Assembly (NCBI GenBank): GCA_943704525.1
Contig: CALSCQ010000325.1
Span: 1 to 13,987, forward strand
Length of the DNA: 13,987 nucleotides
Direction of reading: 5' to 3'
Origin: Pigoraptor vietnamica
Lineage: Eukaryota; Opisthokonta; Filasterea
In this document: positions 1-8,124 of the stretch, piece after piece
Numbering within the stretch: the first letter of the stretch is position 1
How the letters are laid out: each line of letters opens with the position of its first letter
Notes under the pieces: generated by a model
The model's database searches: none
Told to the model about the DNA's origin: nothing
The model's input: only the letters and a program-made list of their open reading frames with translations
Translations under genes and position numbers: made by a program

Positions 1-31
1 GGGGGGTGGGGGTGCGAGCGGTGTCTCTCAC

Positions 32-2621
32 CCTTCTCCTTCGACGACCGCGGGGCCATTGTGAAGGCGGGCGCGTGGTGGGGCTTCTCCGCGTGGTAGT
101 CGGAGGGACCGGGGGACGACGAATCTGCGTTGCGCAAAGGGGTGCGGTGCGTCAGTGGTGAGGGAAAGGGGCCCTCAGTGCTTTTGTACAGGGTATGCAG
201 CGAGTGCATGATCGCTCGCACAAATTTCCATAAGGACACTCACCGGCCGACGTCGTCTCGATTTTGTGTCCCATAGTGAAGGCCGGGCTGTGAGCCGGGA
301 TACGGGGCGCGCCGTAGGCATTCGGTGCCGGCAGGTTCTCTGCATTGATGCGAAAAACGTCACACACAAGCGAAAATTTCTGACACAATAACAGCGCGCG
401 TGCGCGTGTGTGTGTGTGTGTGTGTGCGTGCGCGTGTGCGTGTGTGCGTGCGTGCGCGTGTGCGTGTGATCATACGCGACCGTTTGGGGTAATTCTCACC
501 AATCTTGGCCTTGTGCCGGCCCTTCAGCGTGCACGTGGGGCTTGCAGACTTGCGCCGAGCGAGGTACGCCGCGGGCCCAGGCGAACCGTTCTTCACTGCG
601 CGGTGTAGGGCACAAACAAACCGCCTCAACTCGCATGAGGGATATCCAATATACGCGCAGGCTGACTCTCTTCGTTGCCACACCAGTTTGCGACACGGTA
701 AACAAACAAACACACAATGTCCTCCCACTCACGCTGCTCCGGGTACTGCAGGATAACGGGGAAGCCGGGCGGACATTTGGCTGCCAGCGAGCGCTTCAGC
801 GGCAGTTCCGTCGTAATGGTATAGCCCGCCGGTCCGGGCGATGTTGAGGTCGGTGCGGGCGTGCGGCGCGAGTAGAGGCTGTACTTGGGTCCCTGCGGCT
901 CCTCGTTGATGTTGTAGGTGCCCGGTCCGGGCCCGTTCATCTCTAAAGAAAGATGCGATACGTGGCGATGAGGGAGAGGGGAGGCATATCGCAGCACAGG
1001 CCACACATGCATAGGTTCAGACACTTCATGAGCGAGGCATTAAGGATTAGGCACTTGTTGAAGCGCAACACACGCACAGATAAAGAGACTTCGCATGCAG
1101 GGCAGTGGCGCGCTGACTCGACAGAGAAACCAATGGTGTCTCGAACACATGCAAAGCGCGAGGGCCCAACAACAAACCGACTGCACACACAACGGAAAAA
1201 GTCTGCGGCACAACCCACTCTTCAGCTCAGGCTTGCGGCCCTTGATCGACGCCTTCTTCGCGCCTCCAAAAGGGGCTTCCGTGTAGTGCTCTCCGGGGCC
1301 GGGGGTGAAATTGGGCACGTACGGCGAGAGGCGCGCAGAGAGCGTGTACGCCGGACTCGCCGTCCGCACGGCGTCCACGCGGCTCACGCCGTAGTCGGCG
1401 GGGCCGGGGACGCCGTTCGGGCGCGGCGTGGTAATGTCCTCGCGATAACCGACGGACTTGCGAGGACCCGTCCCGAAGGTATAGTGGGGAGGGTACTGGT
1501 TTGGCGCAGGGCCGCTATCGAATTTCGACGAGTGGCGGCCAGCGATGGAGAAGCGGCCGTGCGTGGAGACGGCAATGGTGTCGGTGTCCGGCTTGTAAAC
1601 GGGACCGGGAACGCTCTCGTCGCCTGTGTATGTGTGTGTGGTGTGTGTGTGTGTGTGTGTGTGTTGTGTGTGTGTGTTTTGTGTGTGTGTGTGTGTTCGT
1701 ATGTGTGTGGGTGTGTGTGTGTGTGTGTGTGTTCGTGTGTAATGTGTGTGTGCGTGCGTGTGGACAAACGCCCGTTAGCGCCTTCTCCAGGACATGCACA
1801 TAGGGCATTCACAGTGAACGGCCACCGGATCTTCCTGCCGTTTCCATTCACACGCACCGGTCCAGTCGACGGGAATCATCTTCCCTTTGGACGATAACGT
1901 GTACGAGCGCGCGTCCATCTGAGGCGAACGGCGCGTGTCGTACTCGGCGGGGCCCGGCATACCCGTCGCCACTGTGACACAGGGAAGGGCGTACACTCGT
2001 TAGAAGTGTCTGTTTTGCGCTTTTGTGTAACACTAGCACTCTCCATATGAGAGACTAAGTCGCATCCACTCACTGTTCTCGGCGCGGTATTTCCCAAGGA
2101 TCGAATACTGCGGATTCGACGGCGGCGTCACGATGACGTACGACGCGGGACTCGGCGTCTCGAAGGCCAGGGCGGTCAGTTGGGCATATCCCTGTAGATT
2201 TGACGGTGAATACAAACGTCAACAAAATTCGCCACCGAACCGAAGTGCACCAACAACGCGGCCATTCCCGTCATACAAGCCAACGGGCTTCAATGCCCTC
2301 GCAAACCCACCTTCTCCGGCACGAATTCGCCCATGGCCCCGCGCTTGCCGACCGTGACGCCCTTCCCCAGCGTCCGTGTTTCAGGGGGTGGCGCCGGCGC
2401 GGCATCCGCCCCCTCGCTGCCCTCGCCGTCGTCGTCGTGGAAGGAGCCATGGCGCGAGAGACCGGGCGTCCGTGGGTCGGGCGCGGCCGCAATTTGCACG
2501 ACTGTTGCCGGCGATTGCGTATTGCATTTGTGACACGTCATGAGTAGATGGACGCAGCGACAGTGAGGGCTTGGCGCAGCCAAAATCGCTTACAAATCGA
2601 GGCATGTGCTCACGTACCCAT
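32..2621 (-). CDS. SHIPPO/STPG-repeat (ODF3/CIMAP-like) axonemal protein, 3' partial
   Basis: Exons on the minus strand, 5' to 3': probable start codon 2621-2618 (ATG plus one base), then 2501-2311, 2191-2074, 1971-1858, 1623-1219, 942-733, 595-500, 339-244 and 124-32. A donor at 31 shows that the gene runs off the left edge. The joined product has about eleven SHIPPO repeats, each centred on a P-G-P-x-x-Y core, for example MPGPAEYDTRR, VPGPVYKPD, VPGPADYGVSR, GPGPGTYNINE, SPGPAGYTITT, SPGPAAYLARR and SPGPSDYHAEK. Most are followed by a second half resembling YTLSSKG or AFTMG. In known families (ODF3/CIMAP, STPG1/2) such repeats belong to proteins of sperm tails and ciliary microtubules, so an axoneme-associated role is inferred. 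The start is the least certain part: ATGG followed by GTACGTGAG fits the phase of the next exon, but an in-frame ATG at 2541 is an alternative. All introns after the second coding exon are phase 1. Confidence 0.92.
394..468. repeat. (TG/CG)n microsatellite in a SHIPPO-gene intron
   Basis: A 75 bp alternating purine-pyrimidine tract, mostly GT with CG interruptions, lies inside the intron at 499-340. It reads as CA/CG in the sense of the minus-strand gene and starts about 30 nt after the donor. Alternating GC/GT sequence is a strong candidate for Z-DNA formation. Confidence 0.95.
1625..1763. repeat. Long (TG)n tract abutting the acceptor of a SHIPPO-gene intron
   Basis: A 139 bp imperfect TG tract fills more than half of the 234 bp intron at 1857-1624. 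In gene sense it is (CA)n and ends directly in ACACAG at the 3' splice site, so the usual pyrimidine tract there is replaced by the repeat. Reading frame and repeat structure continue across this junction (DWTG joined to DESVPGP), which supports the site. Confidence 0.95.
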
Positions 2622-2876
2622 TTTCCCAGGGACCCCTTAGGGGAACGTTGATAGTGTTTCGCGTCCGCAGGCCACCGTGGCACGCAGATGCAATTCCCCG
2701 GCGTGTGATTGGGTGTATTTTGGGGTTGACAGTTATTCTCCGGCCGAAATCTTCGCCAACTCTGATCGGACAAAAAGTGTGCGCACTAAAGTGCAGTGCA
2801 CGCACAATACAAGGGCACAAAGCGGCCACAATTCACAAAAGAGATGCTTGCGCATACCTCGGAAAACACCGAACAT

Positions 2877-2936
2877 GCACGCACCACACACACGCACCAC
2901 ACACACGCACACACACACACACACAGCACTACACAC
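2877..2936. repeat. (CA)n microsatellite, intergenic
   Basis: A 60 bp CA-rich tract with ACC and GCA interruptions. It is the only one of the eight long TG/CA tracts in this window that lies outside an intron. Confidence 0.93.
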
Positions 2937-3011
2937 GAGGCGGGAAGGACGGCCTGATCTGGCTGTTTGGACGAAATAAGACCGGTCTAAAAATAGCCCT
3001 CCTAACGACCG

Positions 3012-3028
3012 CACGTGATTATCACGTG
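3012..3028. promoter_or_regulatory. Perfect inverted repeat of two CACGTG E-boxes
   Basis: The 17 bp sequence CACGTGATTATCACGTG is a perfect palindrome around a central T (3020) and holds two E-box cores 11 bp apart, which is about one helical turn. A third CACGTG lies at 3082-3087. Such cores are bound by bHLH factors (Cbf1/Pho4, USF and TFEB types). The position 277 bp upstream of the SLY1 start suggests a promoter element; this is inference. Confidence 0.6.
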
Positions 3029-3081
3029 ATTGTTGAAATGCCATAAATTAAATGACGCTTACATGACGGCATTTGATCGCT

Positions 3082-3087
3082 CACGTG
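3082..3087. promoter_or_regulatory. Third E-box (CACGTG) upstream of SLY1
   Basis: A single CACGTG in the context TCACGTG, 54 bp downstream of the paired boxes and 217 bp before the SLY1 start codon. It shares the TCACGTG core with the box near the hydrolase gene. Confidence 0.45.
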
Positions 3088-3304
3088 TCCGTCCATCCCC
3101 GCTTTGCGCCAGCTGTTCCCTTCATGTTCTTCCGTCGCAGGTGCGACATCCACTTGAGCTCCCAGACGCGGTCTCCGTATTATATCCCGTTATTTCACGT
3201 ACTGGGTCCACAACGTTTTATCCGCTGTGAGAGACGAAAACACCTCTTCGGGCCTGCAACTATTCCCTTGCGAGCGGTGGCGGAATCGCCCGCGCATCCC
3301 CACC

Positions 3305-6300
3305 ATGGCGTCGACACTGCGCGAACGCCAGGTGGAGGCGCTTCGCACTATGCTGAATTTGAATGCGCCGGTGAAAAAGGGCGCGGGGGCTGCGGAGCCC
3401 GTGTGGAAGGTCCTTGTGTATGACCGCTTTGGCCAGGTGGGACGATGCCCTTTGTTCTGGTTTGTTGTCACGCGGTGTCTCAAGTTTACCCGAACTTCTA
3501 TCCGCACTTCCGCACAATTCCGCGTGCTTGCATTTTTGCTCCTCAATGCATCACTCGCACGGAGATTGGGACTGCAAGGCGATATTACGTCGCTGAACGC
3601 CGCAGTTGAGCTCACAAGCAATGTGCTGTGCAGGACATTATTTCGCCTCTCCTGAAGGTCGGAGAGCTTCGCGAACTCGGCATCACTCTGCACCTGTGAG
3701 TGGTGGCGCTTGTTTGTCTGCGTGAGGTCATTGTTTTGATCGGTATGCGATTCAACATTCGCGTCACCTGACCGTGTCGCACTCCCAGTCTCCTCCACTC
3801 GGACCGCGACCCGATTCCCGACGTGCCCGCCGTGTACTTTGTCATGCCAACACAGGAGAACATCGCGCGCATTGGACGGGTGAGTCGCATCTCTTCCACA
3901 TGTGGATGCTCTGTTTTATGGTGTGTTCGTACGGAGCCGTTGCAATGTACCTGCGAAGCTAACTATTGTGGCTCTCTTTCGTGCGTTTCTCGCGCAGGAT
4001 TGTCGCGAGCAGCTCTACGACTCGTTCTATCTCAACTTTATCTCGCACATCCCCCGTTCGATGCTCGAGGAACTCGCCGCTGCTGCCGTGGAGGCGGACG
4101 TGGCAACGTCGATTGCAAAGGTGCACGATCAGCACCTGAACTTTGTGTCGCTTGAGCCGGATCTCTTCATTCTGCGCAACCAAGACCGCGATAACATTTC
4201 TTTCTTTGCGCTCAACAACCCGGAGGCAAAGGACACGGACATCGAGCGGAGCGTCGAGGATATCGTTGACTCCCTCTTCTCTGTTCTCGTCACTCTCGGC
4301 GTGGTGCGTCAGCGCGGACGGGCATAGAGAGCGCGCGTGTGCTGTGTACTGTGTGCGTGTGTGTGCGTGCGCGCGCGTGTGTGTATACGTGTGTGTCTGC
4401 GAGTTGGGCGTGTGTGCCTCAATGCGTGATATGTCTCGTGTGTACGTCTGTGATAATGTGCGAGCAGTATTTCGCTGTGCAGTGGAATACCGTCTGACAA
4501 TTGCGCGGCATCCTCTTTCGTCTTAGATTCCAGTCATTCGGTGTCCCAAGGGCAACGCTGCGGAAATGGTTGCAGAGCGTCTCGACGCGTGGGTACAAAC
4601 TCTATTCGCCGCGCGTTGATTCACCTGCGGACAAAGGCGCACAACGGTTGTATATTTTCTTCTCGGCATCCAATCTATGTTGGTTTTTTTTTGTTCTCAC
4701 GTTTCAATCTCCGTGCTCATTACTTACATTCCCTCTCGTTCTACCCTCAGTCGCCTCCGAGACCACCTGAAGAACACGCGGAACAACCTCTTCTCTGACG
4801 GCACGGCGAGCCCCCTCGCCGCCCTCCAGCGCCCATTGCTTGCCATCGTGGACCGTGGAATGGACCTAAGCCCAGTGCTGCACCACGCGTGGACGTACCA
4901 GGCGCTCCTCCACGACATACTCGACATGCGCCTCAATAGGTGCGAAGCTTGTTCACTGTCACCGACGCTGAGACTTTTGCTGGCAAATTGGCAAATTATT
5001 TCTTCTCCCACACGTATTTGTCTCTCTTGGGCGCGTGCGAACTGTCACTGGGCACGGTCGTTGCTAGTACCTTTCCGTTTGTTATCGACCTTGCTTCGGT
5101 GCCTCAACTCTTCAGTTCTTGGCATGTCGCAGGGTCGTCATTTCGCAGCCCACCGGCAGTGACGGGCGCACGCCAAAGCCCAAGACATTCGACCTCGACC
5201 CCACGGATACCTTCTGGCAACAGAATAAGCTCAGCCCGTTCCCTCAGGTGGGTGTCTATTCACACGCGCGCGCGACATTGTATCTGACGGTGTGAGATGC
5301 TAAGGCCTTACATTCCATTCAATTCTAGGTTGCGACGGAGGTCGAGAACGCGCTCAATGCGTACAAACAGCAGGCCGAGGAAGTGACGCGCCTGTCGAAC
5401 GCGCTGGGAGACGCAGACGGCCTTGGTGGGTACTCTGTCGCTACCACTTCTTGCAATTACTCTGTGCGTTGCCGCGCTTCAGTTTCTTCATGCGCACCTG
5501 GGCGCTGATGTCTCGATCTTCTCCCACCTTCAGCTGCGGGTGCCGAGCGACTGAACAGCGCCGTCATGTCGCTTCCGGAGCTGACGGAGAGGAAGCGCGT
5601 TATTGACATGCACACGACGCTCGCCACGTCCCTCCTTGATCAGATCAAGTCGCGGCAGTTGGACGCCTTTTTTGAAACGGAGGAGCGCCTCATGCAAAAG
5701 TCCTCGCTGGTGCGTGTTGCCCGGCATACGCATGCGCAAACGTACTACGACACGCTCGCACTTCAACATTGTTTGTGCGAAAATGCCGCGCATGGTTGCA
5801 CCATTATTACCGGAACTCACTGGACGTGTTTTGTTGACTCGCTACAGGAGCGTCCCGTGACCGATATGATTGCGGACGGGTCGCTCGGCACTGTTGAGGA
5901 CCGCGCTCGCCTCTTTGCCATCTACTTGGTGACGACGGACGATATCCCTGACAGCATCATCAACGAGTGTGAATCAGCGCTGCGCACGCAAGGCGCCAAC
6001 CTCGCATTCCTTCCGTTCCTCAAAAAGTGAGTCGTACGCTTTGTTAAAGAACTGCCGTGTGGGAACACACCTAATCTCGTTTTATTCCCCTTTTTTTTCA
6101 GTATGCGCGCGTTCAGTCGCATGGCCGCGATGCCGCAGTCCGGCGCGTCCGGCTCGAGCGGGATGCTGTCTCGAATGGCATTTAACAAGGTGGAGTGTCA
6201 CCTTTGGTTAAATGCGAAGTGTCCCTTTGAGAAGCATATTAAGCATTTTTTCACTGACGTCCGATGCTGTGCAGGTGCTTGAGACGGGGTCCGAATTTTT

Positions 6301-6848
6301 TAAGCAGGGCGTCAAGTCTCTGATTGGGAAGAAGGCGCTGCCAATTACCCGTGTCGTCGAAGGGCTCATGGACGGTAAGAAGTCGCCGCCCACACGCACA
6401 TATTCACACACACCACACACGCACGCACGCACACACACACACACACACACACACATGCATGCATGCATTCATGTCTGTGCGCGCATGTGACTCAATCGCG
6501 TGGCATAACAGGCAAGGGCGACGAGTATCGCTATCTGGACCCGAAGACGATTCGGCAGGACGCGCTGGCAACACGGCCAAAGACGACGTTTAACGACGCG
6601 ATCGTCTTTGTGGTGGGAGGTGGCACGTACGTCGAGTACCAGAACATCCTCGACCATATGAAGGTGCGGTTTTTCTTCAATTGTTCGACTGGTTCGCCTA
6701 CCAGGCACTGACCACGATTCTCACTCTATGCATTGGTGCATTGCAGAAGCAACAGACGGGACGAAAGGTGGCGTATGGCTCGACAGAGCTCCTCAACGCG
6801 CGGCAGTTCGTAACGCAGCTGTGCGAGCTTGGGTCAAAGTCACAATGA
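3305..6848 (+). CDS. SLY1: SLY1 / Sec1 family domain-containing protein 1 (SM protein), complete
   Basis: SM-family partner of syntaxin-5/Sed5-type SNAREs in ER-Golgi vesicle fusion, cytosolic and peripherally membrane-bound (family knowledge). Exons: 3305-3436, 3634-3695, 3789-3879, 3998-4303, 4527-4588, 4751-4939, 5133-5247, 5329-5425, 5534-5709, 5848-6026, 6102-6189, 6275-6374, 6512-6663, 6747-6848. Joined they give 1851 nt in frame, 616 residues plus stop, slightly shorter than the roughly 640-666 of animal and yeast SLY1. Landmarks in order: RERQVEALRTMLN, WKVLVYDRFGQ (about 34-44), HSDRDPIPDVPAVYFVMPT, LNFISHIPRS, IVDSLFSVLVTLGV, IPVIRCPKGNAAEMVAERL, RPLLAIVDRGMDL, HHAWTYQALLHDILD, SPFPQVATEVE, MSLPELTERKRVIDMHT, AIVFVVGGGTYVEYQNI (about 565) and a C-terminus in ELGSKSQ. 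The start is CACCATGG, a good Kozak context, and matches the family N-terminus. Thirteen introns of 75-223 bp have mixed phases. Orthology is clear. Confidence 0.97.
4331..4397. repeat. (TG/CG)n microsatellite in SLY1 intron 4
   Basis: An imperfect TG/CG tract lies in the 223 bp intron 4304-4526, starting about 27 nt after the donor GTGCGT. The tract is TG in gene sense. This is the longest SLY1 intron. Confidence 0.93.
6391..6470. repeat. (CA)n microsatellite in SLY1 intron 12
   Basis: A CA tract ending in a GCAT run (ATGCATGCATGCATTCATG) sits in intron 6375-6511, about 16 nt after the donor GTAAGA. It is CA in gene sense, opposite to the tract in intron 4 of the same gene. Confidence 0.94.
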
Positions 6849-7237
6849 ACAATGGCCGGGGCCAAACTGAAAAAAGCACTGTATTGCTGATTTCGGTGGT
6901 CGATGGGGAAACAGTGCTCCACACGGACAATAGGGCATACGCGGCAAAACTGACAGGGAGGCCGTAGCAACGAAGGGTGCGGACCAATGGCTGTGCGACT
7001 CCTGCCGAGAGGGCTTGCGGTCACGCGGGTTCATAGACAGAAACGTGTTCTCCCACCCGTTTTTCTCGCGACGTAAGTGGGAGGGGCTTGTGCGTGCCAC
7101 TTTTATCTCGGTTGTGCAGCCCCTCCCCCCCACTGGCAAATTTGGGCAATTCTCGGCGTACGCATTTCGAATAGGCCGTTGCCCATAGTAAAGGTCCATA
7201 GTCAGGCGGGATTCTACATGGCGTAGAAGGCCCGGGC

Positions 7238-7620
7238 AAAAAAAAAAAAGATTTATTGCGGCGATTATTTAATTTGAGTACAAAGTGTGGATTTCCAAAT
7301 AATTATTTGCATATGTGACGAGAAAAAGAAAAAAGCTGCAAATTTTATCATTTATTTGCCATGCAATTGAAACCCCTCCCTTTCGAAAATTCTGCCTAAA
7401 TAAAAAATCAGACGAGAGTAATATTCTTTTCCGCTTTATTTTTGTGGTTATTTGTGTTTATTTCGGCGTTCCAAATTTTATTTTTCGACGCAGAAATCCA
7501 TAGTGAACACATAGTAAGCCCCAACCACCGCAAAATTATTTTCTCGCCGAGTAAAATTTTCCCCCGCGAACTTTGTGCCTGTTTTTGGCTGTGTAATCGA
7601 GCACTTGTGTCACCTACAGA
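7238..7620. other. AT-rich island
   Basis: This stretch of about 380 bp is much richer in A and T than anything else in the window. It has many AAATTTT, AATAAA and ATTATTT motifs, for example GCAAATTTTATCA, CCAAATTTTATTT and GTAAAATTTTC, plus an octamer-like ATTTGCAT at 7305-7312. It begins at an A12 run. It could be a terminator/polyadenylation region for SLY1, a promoter region for the WOPR gene, or a replication-related element; the sequence alone does not decide. Confidence 0.6.
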
Positions 7621-7952
7621 GGTTCAACGCACACGAAGACAGCGCGCACGCACACGCACACACTGATGCAATTGACGCGTGCTCACATGCGGCCTGCTCG
7701 GTGCGGAGGACCCCACCCACCACAGAATGCCCGCTTTCTCGCCTGTTGTGGCAACGTTGAAAGTTTCATTGTGTCGCCGACAGATGAGTGTTCGCTGAAC
7801 AGCCCAACTGGCTTCGCCTTCCCGTTTTTTTTTCAGTGTCTTTTTTTTCCCCGTTGAGTTCTCGCACTCTATCTCGCAATTATTTCTTCCTGAGTTGCTT
7901 CCGTGTTCACCAGAGTAGTCGCTTTAAGACGATAGGCGGTACATCTTTGAAG

Positions 7953-8049
7953 GTAAGTCCGGCCAAAGTACTCGGCTGATAGGCTTGTTATTATATTCCT
8001 GTCCGACTCCTACGAGCTGAACCGTGTTGACAATTTCGCTCGTTTACAG
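7953..8049 (+). other. Predicted 5'UTR intron of the WOPR gene
   Basis: A strong donor (AAG then GTAAGTCC) and an acceptor ending in GTTTACAG enclose 97 nt just upstream of the coding start. No ATG opens a long in-frame ORF before the acceptor, so the intron would lie in the leader. The upstream exon follows a T-rich stretch at about 7826-7850. The prediction rests on splice motifs only. Confidence 0.5.
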
Positions 8050-8124
8050 GTGAACTTACATTATCCGTCGCTTTGGCCTCGACCTGGGCAAATACGCGTG
8101 TGCAAGGTCGTCGCGTGGCGAGGG

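Larger units (their letters stand above)
2622..3304. other. Divergent intergenic region between the SHIPPO gene and SLY1
   Basis: This 683 bp region separates two divergently transcribed genes and probably holds both promoters. It contains a CA microsatellite (2877-2936), three CACGTG boxes (3012-3087) and a TATA-like TATTATATCC stretch at about 3178-3187 upstream of SLY1. Open frames here are short, and I recognise no protein in any of them. Confidence 0.7.
6849..8049. other. Intergenic region between SLY1 and the WOPR gene
   Basis: No gene is recognised here. From 6849 to about 7237 the base composition resembles the genes, and a minus-strand open frame (7199-6840, ATG start) matches nothing I know. 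An A12 run at 7238-7249 marks an abrupt change to AT-rich DNA up to about 7620. From about 7620 on, composition returns to normal and a 5'UTR intron of the downstream gene is predicted at 7953-8049. I looked for tRNA-like arms and inverted repeats and saw none that convinced me. Confidence 0.6.

Noticed and set aside
394-468. Tandem repeats considered as CRISPR or minisatellite coding repeats
   Set aside because: The units are dinucleotides without spacers; no CRISPR-like repeat-spacer pattern exists, and the DNA is eukaryotic.
1384-1857. His/Thr-rich minus-strand ORF
   Set aside because: It is translation of the CA repeat plus the wrong frame of the SHIPPO exon; the correct frame gives VPGP repeats.
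953-1897. Plus-strand ORF of 314 codons
   Set aside because: It includes a Val/Cys run translated from the TG tract and is antisense to the SHIPPO exon 1219-1623, which has clear repeats on the minus strand.
4304-4329. Continuation of SLY1 exon 4 to the stop at 4325-4327, ending the protein early
   Set aside because: The next exon begins IPVIRCPKGNAAE, the conserved SLY1 continuation, and a phase-0 GTGCGT donor precedes it, so the stop is intronic.
4589-4593. Alternative donor at 4593 after GCGTGG in SLY1 exon 5
   Set aside because: It would shift the next exon into a frame reading SPPRPPE. The donor at 4589 restores RLDARLRDHL, matching the family.
6960-7240. Possible small RNA or tRNA gene
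   Set aside because: GGGTTCATAGAC near 7030 vaguely resembles a T-arm, but I find no matching acceptor or anticodon arms.
7784-7798. Four-codon upstream ORF (MSVR) before the WOPR gene
   Set aside because: The transcription start is unknown and so short an ORF is expected by chance.
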